From assembly GCF_030286045.1 (NCBI RefSeq), contig NZ_CP127390.1, positions 558,001 through 622,000 on the forward strand: a stretch of DNA of 64,000 nt, in the 5' to 3' direction. The notes below the pieces were generated by a model. It worked only from the letters and a program-made list of their open reading frames with translations. It made no database searches and was not told where the DNA came from. Both the position numbers and the translations under genes were made by a program. Source of the DNA: Propionimicrobium sp. PCR01-08-3 (GTDB taxonomy: Bacteria > Actinomycetota > Actinomycetes > Propionibacteriales > Propionibacteriaceae). Positions 16,966 to 26,332 of the stretch are shown here, one piece after another (position 1 is the first letter of the stretch; each line of letters starts with the position of its first letter).

Positions 16966-18713
16966 TCCTCGACGATCTGGCAGATCATCTCGCCTGAGGT
17001 GAGCGAGGTGCCGATCTCGACGAGATCACGCACCACACCTGAGCGGTGCGCGCTGATCGGCTGCTCCATCTTCATCGCCTCCAGCACCACGATCAGGTCG
17101 CCTTCGGCCACGGTGTCGCCTTCGGCCACGGCCGTCTTGGCGATAGTGCCCTGCATCGGCGAGGTCAGCGCGTCCGAGAGATCGGCCGGGGCGGCCGAGC
17201 GTGCCCTACGGGTCGGCTTCTTCGGCTTGACGGGCCCGGTGCCACCGCCGAGATTGGCCGGCACCTTGACCTCCATGCGGCGTCCATTGACCTCGACCAC
17301 CACAGCCTTGGACGGCACGTCGGTGTCGGGCTCGCCCAGCTCACCGGTGTAGGGCTCGATGTGGCCGGTGAACCCGGTCTCGATCCAATCGGTGTAGACG
17401 CCGAATATGCCGTCGGCAGCGGTGAAAGCCGGATCGTTCAAAACTGCCTGATGGAAGGGCAGCACGGTCGGCATGCCCTCGATCAAGAACTCATCGGTGG
17501 CTCGGCGAGCTCTGGCCAGGGCTTCGTCGCGGGTGGCGCCGGTGACCACCAGCTTGCCGAGCAGTGAATCGAAAGCTCCGGGCACCGTCATGCCACGCCG
17601 GTAGCCTTCGTCCATCCGCACGCCCGGCCCGCACGGGGGACGCCACCTGGTCAGGGTGCCGGGCCCTGGCATGAATCCGCGTCCGGCGTCTTCGGCATTG
17701 ATTCGGAACTCGAAGGAGTGGCCGCTGATCACCGGATCGGAATCGGGCAGCCGCGCGCCGTCGGCGATCGCGAACTGCCAGCGCACCAGATCCCATCCGG
17801 TGACCTGCTCGCTGACCGGATGCTCGACCTGCAGCCGGGTGTTGACCTCGAGAAAACTGATCGTGCCGTCGACACCGACCAGGAACTCGCAGGTGCCGGC
17901 ACCCACGTAGCCTGCCTCGCGCAAGATCGCCTTGGACGACTCGTAGAGCCTGGTCAGCTGCTCGTCGCTGAGGAAGGGCGCCGGCGCCTCTTCGACAAGT
18001 TTCTGGTGACGGCGCTGCAGCGAGCAGTCACGGGTCGACACCACCACGACCTGGCCGTGCTGGTCGGCCAGGCACTGGGTCTCCACATGCCGCGGACGAT
18101 CGAGATAGCGCTCCACGAAGCATTCGCCGCGTCCGAAGGCGGTGATCGCCTCGCGGGTGGCCGACTCGAACATCGGCTTGATCTCGGAGCGCTGCCGGGC
18201 CACCTTGAGGCCACGGCCGCCACCGCCGTAGGCGGCCTTGATCGCGATCGGCAGACCATGCTCATCGGCGAAGGCGAGGATTTCGTCGGCGTCCGTCACC
18301 GGATCGGAGGTGCCCGGCACCAAGGGGGCGCCGACCTTCTGCGCGATGTGGCGGGCCTGCACCTTGTCGCCGAGGGCATCAATCGCGGACGGGGGAGGGC
18401 CGATCCAGGTGAGGCCCGCGTCGATGACGGCTTGCGCGAAGTCGGCGTTCTCGGAGAGAAACCCGTAGCCGGGATGTACGGCATCGGCGCCGCTACGCTC
18501 GGCGATGTCGAGCAACTTGCCGATGTTGAGATAGGTCTCGGCCGGGGTCGCGCCGTTGAGCGCAAAGGCCTCGTCCGCGAGCTCTACGAACAGCGATGCG
18601 GAATCTGAATCGGCATAAACAGCGACCGAGGCAATGCCTGCGTCGCGTGCAGCCCGGATGACACGAACCGCGATCTCTCCGCGGTTGGCCACCAGCAGCT
18701 TGGTGATCGTCAT
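16962..18713 (-). CDS. Acyl-CoA (acetyl/propionyl-CoA) carboxylase alpha chain: biotin carboxylase plus BCCP
   Basis: 583-residue chain. Residues 1-450 are biotin carboxylase ([19 protein letters not shown] at the N-terminus, the glycine loop [12 protein letters not shown], and [16 protein letters not shown]). An Ala/Pro/Lys-rich linker leads to a biotinyl domain with the biotin-accepting Lys548 in [11 protein letters not shown]. It carboxylates its own biotin with ATP and bicarbonate for transfer by the beta chain encoded at 21.7-23.3 kb. BirA at 23.3 kb would load the biotin. TAGACT seven bases before the ATG and no Shine-Dalgarno suggest a leaderless mRNA. Whether acetyl- or propionyl-CoA is preferred cannot be told. 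Confidence 0.95.
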   Translation of the reverse strand: MTITKLLVANRGEIAVRVIRAARDAGIASVAVYADSDSASLFVELADEAFALNGATPAETYLNIGKLLDIAERSGADAVHPGYGFLSENADFAQAVIDAGLTWIGPPPSAIDALGDKVQARHIAQKVGAPLVPGTSDPVTDADEILAFADEHGLPIAIKAAYGGGGRGLKVARQRSEIKPMFESATREAITAFGRGECFVERYLDRPRHVETQCLADQHGQVVVVSTRDCSLQRRHQKLVEEAPAPFLSDEQLTRLYESSKAILREAGYVGAGTCEFLVGVDGTISFLEVNTRLQVEHPVSEQVTGWDLVRWQFAIADGARLPDSDPVISGHSFEFRINAEDAGRGFMPGPGTLTRWRPPCGPGVRMDEGYRRGMTVPGAFDSLLGKLVVTGATRDEALARARRATDEFLIEGMPTVLPFHQAVLNDPAFTAADGIFGVYTDWIETGFTGHIEPYTGELGEPDTDVPSKAVVVEVNGRRMEVKVPANLGGGTGPVKPKKPTRRARSAAPADLSDALTSPMQGTIAKTAVAEGDTVAEGDLIVVLEAMKMEQPISAHRSGVVRDLVEIGTSLTSGEMICQIVEE

Positions 18714-18726
18714 GATCCGGAGTCTA
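18714..18726 (-). promoter_or_regulatory. Candidate leaderless promoter -10 for the carboxylase alpha gene
   Basis: On the minus strand TAGACT (18726-18721) is seven bases before the ATG at 18713. The divergent Nudix start is only 21 bases away, so the two promoters must overlap. Confidence 0.5.
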
Positions 18727-18734
18727 CTTATCCC

Positions 18735-19226
18735 ATGCCTATTCCCGAGTTCGTTGCTGCTCTTCGGTCAAAAATCGGTCACGATCGGTTGTGGCTGTCG
18801 GGGGTGACGGCGGTTGTCTTGCGTCCCTTGGCTGCTCCCGAGGAGGTGCTGCTGGTTCGCCGCTCGGACGACGGCAACTGGACGCCGGTGAAAGGCATCA
18901 TGGAGCCCGCCGAATCCGTTGCCGGGGCCGCCAAGCGAGAATGCCTGGAAGAGACCGGCGTGGTGATCGAGATCGACCGTTTGGTGTCGGTGGGAGTACA
19001 CGGCCCGGTGCGCTACTCGAATGGCGATGTCACCGACTACCTGGATCACACGGTTCGGGCGCGCTGGGTGTCGGGTGAGCCGATTGTGGGGGACGACGAG
19101 TCGGTGGATGTCGGCTGGTTCCGGCTGGACGCCTTGCCCGAGTCGATTCCGGAATCCGATCTCGCGAGGATCCAGGTTGCGGTCACCAACCCCGCCGATG
19201 TGGTGCTGGAAGGCCTGCCGCGCTGA
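18735..19226 (+). CDS. Nudix hydrolase
   Basis: 163 residues with a complete Nudix box at about 54-76 (G-x5-E-x7-RE-x2-EE-x-[24 protein letters not shown] pattern, with Arg68, Glu69, Glu72 and Glu73 for metal binding). The family hydrolyses nucleoside diphosphate derivatives; the substrate is not predictable. It is transcribed divergently from the carboxylase alpha gene across a 21-base gap. TCTACT six bases before the ATG is a weak -10-like match. Confidence 0.9.
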   Translation: MPIPEFVAALRSKIGHDRLWLSGVTAVVLRPLAAPEEVLLVRRSDDGNWTPVKGIMEPAESVAGAAKRECLEETGVVIEIDRLVSVGVHGPVRYSNGDVTDYLDHTVRARWVSGEPIVGDDESVDVGWFRLDALPESIPESDLARIQVAVTNPADVVLEGLPR

Positions 19227-19446
19227 CGCATACCGTGCGTATTATCGGAGGCGGCCCGTCCGACCCTGAACTCGGTCGGGCGTATGAAACGACACCCATG
19301 CCGCACCCGCTCCCTGTCATGTGCTCGGCATCAGGGATAAGGGATCCCGTGAAGGAATTTCGCGTTAGCTGTTGACTTGTACGCTGGCATGTCCCATGCT
19401 GGCCTTAACCAGGTAGTCACAGTCGACTTCCCTCCCAGGAGCTTCG

Positions 19447-20016
19447 ATGCGTCAAGCTGTTCGTGCAATAGGTCGAATGTTCCTTTTCCTCTGCCTGGTG
19501 GCCGGACTCGGTACCTTTGGCGCATGCTCGGCCGAGAACAGACTCTCTGTTCTGGATCGCCCGCATAACGAATTTGATGACCCTCAATCTCGGCTACCGG
19601 AATCGTTTGGCGGTGGACTGCCGGATGAGTGGCGCTGGGTGGGCGAAATTCCTGAAGGCAGGATCTATCTTGGGCTTAATCAGGACGGCATTGTTTGCAC
19701 GGTAGCCGAGTATGGAAGCGAGCGCGCCTTCATGAATTGCGGTAGGACTGTGGCGGATCTTCCACAATATGCGGCTTTCTACGCCGGTGAAGGGCGAGAA
19801 TTGACAGCATATATCGTTGTGCAGGACGGGCTTGATTACGTTGAATCGAACGATGGCCTCTTTTGTCTGGTTGAAAGTAATATGGCGACAATCGTGAACC
19901 CCACAGGCCACGAGTCATTCACGGCTCGCTCTTTCGACGGCAAGAGATCCGTGGAAGTGGAAGGGGGTGATGCTAGCGAATTTACGTTTCCCGAAGGTGT
20001 GAGATACTGCGCATAA
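19447..20016 (+). CDS. Putative lipoprotein, unknown function
   Basis: 189 residues beginning with a basic stretch, a hydrophobic segment (MFLFLCLVAGLG) and TFGAC, an acceptable lipobox, so it is probably a membrane-anchored lipoprotein. The mature part has aromatic and acidic residues and four further cysteines, and resembles nothing I recognise. A CCAGGAGC lies just upstream of the ATG. Base composition is clearly more AT-rich than the flanking carboxylase genes, as for the next gene, which suggests later arrival. The two may be functionally linked (61 bases apart, same strand), but that is inference. Confidence 0.65.
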   Translation: MRQAVRAIGRMFLFLCLVAGLGTFGACSAENRLSVLDRPHNEFDDPQSRLPESFGGGLPDEWRWVGEIPEGRIYLGLNQDGIVCTVAEYGSERAFMNCGRTVADLPQYAAFYAGEGRELTAYIVVQDGLDYVESNDGLFCLVESNMATIVNPTGHESFTARSFDGKRSVEVEGGDASEFTFPEGVRYCA

Positions 20017-20077
20017 ATTTATTTCTAAATGAGGGCATTTGTAAAAATAGTAACGAAATTCTCAAGGAGCAGGGATC

Positions 20078-20476
20078 ATGAGCATTAAATCGAATCTAGC
20101 TGGAGTGTCGCTGGCATTGGCCCTGGTGGGTGCGATGAGTGTGTCGACTGCGAACGCTGATCCTGATACTGGCGCTTCATGGCAGCCAAACGCTGATTGG
20201 TGTGGGACCCAGCAAGTTGCTAATCGCTATTTCTGTGGAATAGTGGCTGGCGGAGAGACAAAAGGCGGTCCCTCACTTCCGGGCAACTCCTTGGCATATG
20301 GGCAATCACCATCAGTCCTGATCGAGACTTGGGCGCGAACGTCAAGTGGCAGCATGGTGTCGTATGGCTCAGGTTATGGCGTGGCTGAAGGGCCAAGTAC
20401 TGGTGACGCATCTTGGCCAAGATACTGCAAGAGTCAGTCGTCGAATGCGATCGAGTGTGGAACGCAGTGGCTATAG
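20078..20476 (+). CDS. Small secreted protein with four cysteines, unknown
   Basis: 132 residues. A clear Sec signal peptide (SIKSNLAGVSLALALVGAMSV, cleavage after TANA) leaves about 105 mature residues that are Gly/Ser/Trp-rich with exactly four cysteines (WCG, FCG, YCK, ECG), probably two disulfides. AAGGAG lies 12 bases before the ATG. It sits in AT-rich DNA after the putative lipoprotein and before an IS481-type relic. Secreted small proteins in such settings are sometimes bacteriocins with a neighbouring immunity lipoprotein, but no known bacteriocin family is recognisable and I do not assign one. Confidence 0.65.
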   Translation: MSIKSNLAGVSLALALVGAMSVSTANADPDTGASWQPNADWCGTQQVANRYFCGIVAGGETKGGPSLPGNSLAYGQSPSVLIETWARTSSGSMVSYGSGYGVAEGPSTGDASWPRYCKSQSSNAIECGTQWL

Positions 20477-20836
20477 GTCGTCTAGGTTGTATTTTCCCCG
20501 GAACGTTGTGAACAGCGGGTTGGGGTGAGGTAGGGAGAGGCCTCCGGCAGGATGCGGGTCACCACTATTCGCACCCAAACGAGCTGGAGGCCTCTCATGA
20601 CTCACGCGAAAGCACCGTTAGTCCGGAACAGCGTCGCAGGCTTCTTTATCTGATTGTTGACAGAGGCTGGTCGCACGGCAGGGCCTGCGGAGTGGTTTCA
20701 GGTGTCCCCGGCCACCGCGAAACGGTGGAGCTTGATGCTCCTCTTGTGTGTCAAGACGATGGCTCCATCGCTGACTGTGCCGAGCGAAAATAGTTGGTGA
20801 GCATTGTCGTCACTGATCGAATTCGTGGCGTGAAGG
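20477..20836. other. Gene-free stretch holding a transposase relic
   Basis: The segment contains an 11-base inverted repeat, GAGAGGCCTCC (20535-20545) against GGAGGCCTCTC (20586-20596), directly before the transposase-like ATG at 20597. The decayed transposase fragment follows. From about 20742 to 20836 I see nothing interpretable. Confidence 0.5.
20597..20741 (+). pseudogene. IS481-type transposase N-terminal fragment, frameshifted
   Basis: Reading starts MTHAKAPL, the usual opening of IS481-family transposases. It continues in other frames as SPEQRRRLLYLIVDRGWSHGRAC and then EWFQVSPATAKRWS, the helix-turn-helix characteristic of the family. At least two frame changes are needed and the catalytic DDE domain is absent. 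This is an insertion-sequence relic, not an active element, and it marks the patch between the Nudix and Maf genes as a site of past insertion. Confidence 0.65.
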
Positions 20837-21487
20837 TCAGCCCAGATCCCACAGGCTTTGCCATTGGACGCCCAGGTCGAGGAGCATCTGACGGACCAGC
20901 GGCAGCGAGATGCCGACCACGTTGTGTGGGTCGCCGGTGATCGACGTGACGAACGGGCCGCCGATGCCGTCGATGGTGAACCCACCGGCCACCTTCTGCG
21001 GTTCCCCGGTCGCGGCGTAGGCGGCGATCTCGGCGTCTGTCAGATCGGCGAAGGTGACGCCGGTCTCGGCAACTCTGACTTGGCTACGGATGTCTTCCGG
21101 CCCCGCGACCAGGGCCACAAAATGCCCGGTGAAAAATAGCCCTTGCCTGGCCCGCATCCGATACCAGCGGACGATCGCGGCCTCCTGCGTTCCTGGTTTG
21201 CCGTATACCCGGCCCTCGATCTCCAGCATCGAATCGCAAGCCAGCAACACCAATGGCTCGTCCAGCCCGCCGGACGCCCCCAGTTTCGCGAGCACCGCCT
21301 CGCCCTTGAGCCTCGCCAGCTCGGACGTCAGTTCACCGCCCGCGCTTCGCTGCACCTGTGACTCGTCCACATCGGGAGCCACCACGTCCGGCTCGATGCC
21401 TGCCTGCTGCAAGGTCATCAGACGGGCAGGAGAACTCGACCCGAGGACGACCCGGCGAGGCTGCGGCACAGAAGTAGCATTCGGCAC
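20837..21487 (-). CDS. maf: Maf-family nucleoside triphosphate pyrophosphatase
   Basis: 216 residues with the Maf hallmarks: LGSSSPARLMTLQQAG at the N-terminus, the DVDES motif, the conserved CDSMLEIEG and a C-terminal GGFTIDGIGGPFVTSITGDPHNVVGISL. The family hydrolyses non-canonical or canonical dNTP/NTP to monophosphates and is linked to house-cleaning or division control. The GTG start is supported by TAGGCT six bases upstream (leaderless). It follows the carboxylase beta and epsilon genes on the same strand, an arrangement common in actinobacteria. Confidence 0.92.
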   Translation of the reverse strand: MPNATSVPQPRRVVLGSSSPARLMTLQQAGIEPDVVAPDVDESQVQRSAGGELTSELARLKGEAVLAKLGASGGLDEPLVLLACDSMLEIEGRVYGKPGTQEAAIVRWYRMRARQGLFFTGHFVALVAGPEDIRSQVRVAETGVTFADLTDAEIAAYAATGEPQKVAGGFTIDGIGGPFVTSITGDPHNVVGISLPLVRQMLLDLGVQWQSLWDLG

Positions 21488-21499
21488 GCGTCCAGCCTA
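21488..21499 (-). promoter_or_regulatory. Candidate leaderless promoter -10 for maf
   Basis: On the minus strand TAGGCT (21499-21494) is six bases before the GTG at 21487. Confidence 0.45.
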
Positions 21500-21504
21500 A
21501 TCGC

Positions 21505-21711
21505 CTACCGCAGACTGCCGCGCCAGGCCTCCGGACCGGAGACGAACGGCTGGCGGACCTTGCGCCAATACGAGTTCCAGCCGCCGGCGATCGGGCGGTC
21601 TTGGTTGGCGCGCGCAGGTGCCGGCTCGGCCAGCTGGGCAGCCAGCACCACGACCGCTGCGGCGAGTTCCTCGTCGGTCGGGTTGCCGCGGACGACCTGG
21701 TAGTCACTCAT
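21505..21711 (-). CDS. Acyl-CoA carboxylase epsilon subunit
   Basis: 68 residues matching the small actinobacterial epsilon subunit: [22 protein letters not shown] at the N-terminus and a C-terminal W-rich tail ([13 protein letters not shown]). The subunit stabilises the alpha-beta complex in actinobacterial acetyl/propionyl-CoA carboxylases. Its start overlaps the beta gene by four bases, so the two are made together. Proteins of this family are short and variable; the call rests on the VRG-PTxEE motif and on position. Confidence 0.88.
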   Translation of the reverse strand: MSDYQVVRGNPTDEELAAAVVVLAAQLAEPAPARANQDRPIAGGWNSYWRKVRQPFVSGPEAWRGSLR

Positions 21712-23279
21712 AGCGGGATGTTCCCGTGCTTCTTGGGCGGCATCGCCTCGCGTTTGGTACGCAGGGCACGCAGGAAACGGATCACCTGGGCCCGGGTCTC
21801 GTGCGGGTAAATCACCTGATCGATGAAGCCCCGCTCGGCGGCCACATAGGGATTCGCCAGCGTCTGGTTGTATCTATCGACGAGCTCATCGGATTTCGCG
21901 GCGGGGTCGTCGGCGCCGGTGAGCTCCTTGCGGTAGAGAATCTTGACCGCGCCCTCGGCGCCCATCACTGCGATCTGAGCGGTCGGCCAGGCCAGATTGA
22001 CGTCGGCGCCCAGATGCTTGGAGCCCATCACGATGTACGCGCCGCCGTAGGCCTTGCGGGTGATGACGGTCATCAGCGGCACCGTCGCCTCGGCGTAGGC
22101 GTAGATCAGTTTCGCGCCGCGCCGGATGATGCCGTCGTACTCCTGCTCGACGCCGGGCAAGAACCCCGGCACGTCGACGAAGGTCAGCACCGGAATGTTG
22201 AATCCATCACAGGTGCGGACGAACCGGGCTGCTTTCTCGGATGCCTTGGTATCCAAACAGCCGGCCAACACGTTCGGCTGGTTGGCGACGATACCGATGC
22301 TGCGGCCCTCTACGCGTCCGAACCCACAGATGACATTCGGGGCATAAAGCTCCATGACCTCCAAGAACTCGTCCTCGTCGAGCACGGTGCGAATCACTTC
22401 GCGCATGTCGTAGGCATGTGCCGGGTTGTCGGGCACCAGCTGGTCGAGCGTGCGGTCGCGGTCGGTGAAATCGAGGTCGGCGGTCTCGGCGAACTCGTAG
22501 ATCGGAGCGTCCTCGAGATTGTTCTGCGGCAGATAGGTGATCAGCTCGCGCACGTATTCGAGCGCATCCGATTCGTCCACCGCCAGGTAGTGGGCATTTC
22601 CCGATTTGGTGTTGTGGGTGCGGCCACCGCCGAGGTCTTCCATCGAGACGTCCTCGCCGGTGACGGTCTTGATGACCTCCGGACCGGTGATGAACATCTG
22701 GCTGGTTTGATCGACCATCACGATGAAATCGGTCAGCGCCGGGGAGTAGACGTGACCACCGGCCGCGGCGCCCATGATGATGCTGACCTGCGGGATCACC
22801 CCGGACGCCTGCACATTGCGCAAGAAGATGTCGCCGTAGGCGCCCAGCGACGAAACCCCTTCTTGAATGCGCGCGCCGCCGCCCTCGTTGATGCCGATCA
22901 GCGGGCACCCGGTGCTGATCGCGAAGTCCTGGATCTTGGCGATCTTCGATCCGTACACCTCGCCGAGCGAACCGCCGAACACCCCGACATCCTGGCTGAA
23001 CACACAGACCTGACGTCCGTGAATCTCGCCGACTCCGATGATCACGCCGTCGCCGTAGGGGCGTTTGGCGTCCATGCCGAAAGCGGTGGTGCGATGCCGG
23101 GCGAACTGGTCCATCTCGGTGAAGCTGCCCTCATCGACCAGAGCGAGAACGCGTTCGCGGGCAGTCATCTTGCCGCGTGCGTGCTGCTTCTCGACGGCTT
23201 GCGGGCCGGACGCATGGATCGCGTCGTCGATACGTAAGCCGAGATCGGCGAGTTTGCCGGCAGTGCTGTTGACCTCCAT
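21708..23279 (-). CDS. Acyl-CoA carboxylase beta chain (carboxyltransferase)
   Basis: Transfers CO2 from biotin to acyl-CoA. The sequence has the paired crotonase-like halves with oxyanion glycine motifs ([20 protein letters not shown] and [21 protein letters not shown]), KHRTT-like HRTTAFGMD and a C-terminal [21 protein letters not shown] choose the ATG at 23279 ([13 protein letters not shown], 523 residues) because GAGG precedes it. An in-frame ATG at 23306 would leave almost no room for the divergent birA promoter. It forms an operon with the epsilon gene; the alpha chain is encoded 3 kb away, with the accessory patch between them. Confidence 0.94.
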   Translation of the reverse strand: MEVNSTAGKLADLGLRIDDAIHASGPQAVEKQHARGKMTARERVLALVDEGSFTEMDQFARHRTTAFGMDAKRPYGDGVIIGVGEIHGRQVCVFSQDVGVFGGSLGEVYGSKIAKIQDFAISTGCPLIGINEGGGARIQEGVSSLGAYGDIFLRNVQASGVIPQVSIIMGAAAGGHVYSPALTDFIVMVDQTSQMFITGPEVIKTVTGEDVSMEDLGGGRTHNTKSGNAHYLAVDESDALEYVRELITYLPQNNLEDAPIYEFAETADLDFTDRDRTLDQLVPDNPAHAYDMREVIRTVLDEDEFLEVMELYAPNVICGFGRVEGRSIGIVANQPNVLAGCLDTKASEKAARFVRTCDGFNIPVLTFVDVPGFLPGVEQEYDGIIRRGAKLIYAYAEATVPLMTVITRKAYGGAYIVMGSKHLGADVNLAWPTAQIAVMGAEGAVKILYRKELTGADDPAAKSDELVDRYNQTLANPYVAAERGFIDQVIYPHETRAQVIRFLRALRTKREAMPPKKHGNIPL

Positions 23280-23316
23280 ATCCTCAAGATAACCTGTTCC
23301 GGGCATAATCGTGGGC

Positions 23317-24108
23317 GTGCCTCGAACGCCTGCCGCAAATGCCGAACGTATCTCCGATCTGTTGGGCGCTAAGTCCTTCTGGCGGATCAGGACGATTGAG
23401 GTGACCGGATCCACCAATGAGGATCTCGCGGATCTGGCCCGCCAGGGTGCCGGCAGCGGCGAGGTGTTGATCGCCGAGCATCAAGCTGCTGGACGCGGCC
23501 GTTTCGAGCGCGTGTGGCAGTCGCCGCCCGGATCGTCCATCTCGACCTCGGTGCTGCTTCGGCCGCGCCGCGAACCCTTCGTTTGGGGATGGCTGTCGCT
23601 GCTGATCGGGCTGGCGGTGACCGACGGCCTGCGCGCTCTTGGCGGCGGCGATCGCGTCCAGTTGAAGTGGCCCAACGATGCCTTGATCGACGGCAAGAAG
23701 GTCTGCGGAATCTTGTCGGAGGTCGTGACCACCGAATGGGGCAATGCGGCGATTTGCGGTTGGGGTATCAACGTCTCCCTCGATGAGTCCGAGCTTCCGG
23801 TGCCGCAGGCGACGAGTCTGCTGCTCGCTGGACTGCCCACCGACAAAGACCTGGTCTCGGCTGCGGTGCTAGGCCGGCTAGGTGATTTGTTTGCCAGATG
23901 GGACGCCGGCGAAGACCTGAGCGCCGAATACGCCGCGGGTTGCGCCACTGTCGGACGCTCGGTACGCGTGCACCTCGACGCCGAATCGCCCGACAGCCCC
24001 TCGGTGACGGGCCAGGCGGTCGGCATCGGAGAGCACGGCGAACTGCTCGTCGAGCTGGGCGATCGGGTGGAGGCATTCGCTGCGGGGGACGTCGTTCACC
24101 TGCGCTGA
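23317..24108 (+). CDS. birA: Biotin--[acetyl-CoA-carboxylase] ligase
   Basis: Attaches biotin to the BCCP lysine of the carboxylase alpha chain. About 263 residues with the GRGR biotinoyl-AMP loop ([12 protein letters not shown]), [17 protein letters not shown] and a C-terminal SH3-like domain ([16 protein letters not shown]). The N-terminal DNA-binding domain of E. coli BirA is absent, as usual in actinobacteria, so it is a ligase only. GTG codons at 23311 and 23317 are both possible; CATAAT seven bases before 23317 favours the latter. It is divergent from the beta gene. Confidence 0.92.
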   Translation: MPRTPAANAERISDLLGAKSFWRIRTIEVTGSTNEDLADLARQGAGSGEVLIAEHQAAGRGRFERVWQSPPGSSISTSVLLRPRREPFVWGWLSLLIGLAVTDGLRALGGGDRVQLKWPNDALIDGKKVCGILSEVVTTEWGNAAICGWGINVSLDESELPVPQATSLLLAGLPTDKDLVSAAVLGRLGDLFARWDAGEDLSAEYAAGCATVGRSVRVHLDAESPDSPSVTGQAVGIGEHGELLVELGDRVEAFAAGDVVHLR

Positions 24109-24163
24109 TTGGGTTGGCCCCGTGCTTGTTCCGGGTCGGCTGTTCTGGTCGGTCCGGGAGACC

Positions 24164-24215
24164 GGTTGCCGCCGCGAAACCGAAAAAGCAAAGATAGGTT
24201 CGCTTTCCGGCAACC
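24164..24215. repeat. 52-base hairpin repeat R2, copy 1
   Basis: Begins GGTTGCCG and ends CGGCAACC, with an inner pair GCGAAACC/GGTTCGC and an A-rich loop. It is the same length as, and largely identical to, the reverse complement of 61069-61120. It lies in the 250-base gap after birA and has no U-run. Confidence 0.75.
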
Positions 24216-24358
24216 GGCACACCCGAACCTCAGGCGCCCGATCCAGGAAGCGACACGCAGCGGGAATTTATTGGTGGGTCCTTAGCCTTAGACACTTCGG
24301 GGAGTGATCAGGGCATGGAATAGCGGCTCCCATTGCTCGTCGCGGGACAATGGGAACC

Positions 24359-24913
24359 ATGGCGCTCGAACTGTATCCGGGGGAGGAATTGGTCACTGTG
24401 ACCAGGCCCCACGTTCGGACGCTATTCGGGCCGGTGCTCGGACTATTCGTGATCTCCGCCCTGACCGGGGTCGGAATAGCAATCCTCGGTGCTCGATTCG
24501 ACGAGCTGGGAGAACAGATCGTGATCGGTGCGGGCGCCTTGGCGACGGTCTTCGTCGTGCTGCGACCGATCGTCCGCTGGGCGGCAACGAGTGTGACCCT
24601 GACGACACAGCGGCTGATCATCCGGACCGGCATCGTGCGGCGCGACGATCGGCAGGTGCCACTCAACCGGGTCGTCGAGGTCACGATCAGCCGGTCGGCC
24701 GGCGACCTCGGATTCGGATCGGGCACCCTGCTGCTCACCACCATGGGAGGTCAGCAGCTGAGATTGGCCCATTTGCCCCGGATCAAGGCGATGTGCGCGG
24801 CGGTCAGCGAACTGTCGAACGAGGCGCAGCCACAACCATGGGGCGGCTACGATTCCTGGGCGGACCCCGAACCGTGGGGACCCGATGCCGGCCAGGACGA
24901 GTATTGGCACTGA
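24359..24913 (+). CDS. PH-domain (DUF304-type) membrane protein
   Basis: 184 residues. Two transmembrane helices (about 20-38 and 55-75) are followed by a bacterial PH domain (LTTQRLIIRTGIVRRDDRQVPLNRVVEVTISRS) and a Trp/Asp-rich tail. In many actinobacteria this gene lies between birA and purK, as here, apart from two extra genes. The function is unknown. The second of two ATGs is used because GACAAT lies seven bases upstream; the first (24350) would add three residues. Confidence 0.82.
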   Translation: MALELYPGEELVTVTRPHVRTLFGPVLGLFVISALTGVGIAILGARFDELGEQIVIGAGALATVFVVLRPIVRWAATSVTLTTQRLIIRTGIVRRDDRQVPLNRVVEVTISRSAGDLGFGSGTLLLTTMGGQQLRLAHLPRIKAMCAAVSELSNEAQPQPWGGYDSWADPEPWGPDAGQDEYWH

Positions 24914-25057
24914 GGGAGCTGCTCCTTGCGGGCCGAGTCCGGTCGTGAGTGTGGCGGGCGATGGTTTTGTCCGAGGGCATAACCGCGGGCGACCGCGCTG
25001 AGAAGCAGATGGATTCCCGGCTATCTGCCCTGACGACAACGACGAATGGAGCAACAG

Positions 25058-25576
25058 ATGGCGTTGATCGCAATGGCTGGGCTGCCCGGCGTGGGCAAGA
25101 CGACGGTCGCCAAAGGTCTCGCGGAGCACTTCGGCGGCGTCCTCGTCAATGTGGACGATGTCGAGTCCTCTTTGGTCAAGGCCGAGTTCGAGCGATCCTT
25201 CGCGACCGGGCTGGCGAGCTATCTGGTGGCCGAGCAGGTCGCCCGCGCCAATCTCGGATTGGGCAGCACCGTCATCGTGGACGCCGCCAATTCGGCGAGC
25301 TACGCGCGCGATATGTGGACCTCGCTGGCCAGGGAATACAACGTCCCGCTGCTTTTCGTTGAGGTGGTGTGCACCGACCTGGCCGTGCACGCCGAGCGGT
25401 TGGCCACCAGGCCGCTGCCGCCCGGGATTCAGCGGATCGGCTTCGACGAAGTCGTGGTGAAATACGCCGAATCCGAATCGTGGGGGTCCGAGCCCAGGTG
25501 GCTGGTCAACACCGCGTCAGGGGTCGACCACGATCAACTATTCGCCGAGGTGTCGGACGCACTCGCCAATTTGTGA
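25058..25576 (+). CDS. Small P-loop kinase-like ATPase
   Basis: 172 residues with Walker A GLPGVGKTT near the N-terminus, a VNVDDVESS strand, and STVIVDAANSASYARDMW, which resembles the lid and Walker B region of adenylylsulfate kinase/zeta-toxin-like P-loop kinases. The substrate is unknown. GGAGC lies seven bases before the chosen ATG; another in-frame ATG four codons earlier lacks that spacing. It separates the PH-domain gene from purK and is convergent with the peptidase E gene. Confidence 0.75.
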   Translation: MALIAMAGLPGVGKTTVAKGLAEHFGGVLVNVDDVESSLVKAEFERSFATGLASYLVAEQVARANLGLGSTVIVDAANSASYARDMWTSLAREYNVPLLFVEVVCTDLAVHAERLATRPLPPGIQRIGFDEVVVKYAESESWGSEPRWLVNTASGVDHDQLFAEVSDALANL

Positions 25577-25581
25577 ACGGC

Positions 25582-26298
25582 TTACAACAGCTCAACCGGC
25601 AGTTGCTCGATCGACAGTCCACCGGCTCCCGGCTCGTCGCTGGCCGTGAAGCGGGCCACCCGCGCACCTTCGCGTTCGGCCACCGCGCCGGAGAACACGC
25701 CATTGACCCAGTGCACTGCGGCGCCGTCGTCCGCCGCATAGCCGTCCGCGAGCATGCCGGACGCGATCGCCTCGGTGAAGATCGGTTGCCGGCCACGCTC
25801 GCCGTCCCAGTGTGGGCAGAAACTGTGGGGCAGCATCCGCAGGCCATCCGGCCAGGCACGCAGATCGCCGAACGAGTCGGTGACACAACCCGAATACCAG
25901 CAGGCGGCACCGGCGGACAATCCGCCGAGCACCAGGTCTTGGTCGCGGTTCATCATCTCGGCAAGGACGCGGTCGACTCCGTGGGCTCGCCACAGCGCGA
26001 GCAGATTGACCGTCGACCCGGCCCCGACCAGCACGAGATCGGCCTGCGGCAGCCTCGCCAGCGACGCCTTGGCGTCCTGCCACAGGGTGAGGACCATGGT
26101 GCGCACACCCAGCGAGGCGTAACCGGACAGGAACTTGCGTACATAGGTCGGGTCGTCGGCCGAAGCCGTCGGCACGAAACAGACCAGCGGTGAGCGCCGG
26201 CCGGTCAATTCGAGCAAATACCTGTCGAGATTCGTGGGGGCATTGTTGTCGGACATCGAGAATCCGCCGCCACCCATGGTCACGATGTGCGTGGTCAT
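25582..26298 (-). CDS. Peptidase E (S51 family) / class I GATase-like protein
   Basis: 238 residues. The nucleophile elbow GGLSAGAACW places the catalytic serine in the S51 pattern. The N-terminus IVTMGGGGFSMSDN and the VLVGAGSTVNLL segment also fit dipeptidase E. Known members cleave Asp-X dipeptides in the cytoplasm. The ATG at 26298 gives the normal length; the longer upstream frame would run into purK's promoter region. It is divergent from purK across 34 bases. Confidence 0.85.
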   Translation of the reverse strand: MTTHIVTMGGGGFSMSDNNAPTNLDRYLLELTGRRSPLVCFVPTASADDPTYVRKFLSGYASLGVRTMVLTLWQDAKASLARLPQADLVLVGAGSTVNLLALWRAHGVDRVLAEMMNRDQDLVLGGLSAGAACWYSGCVTDSFGDLRAWPDGLRMLPHSFCPHWDGERGRQPIFTEAIASGMLADGYAADDGAAVHWVNGVFSGAVAEREGARVARFTASDEPGAGGLSIEQLPVELL

Positions 26299-26320
26299 AG
26301 GCCCATCATGGCACGGGCGA

Positions 26321-26332
26321 TAGTCTGAGCGG
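26321..26332 (+). promoter_or_regulatory. Candidate leaderless promoter -10 for purK
   Basis: TAGTCT (26321-26326) is six bases before the purK GTG, with no Shine-Dalgarno. Confidence 0.5.
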
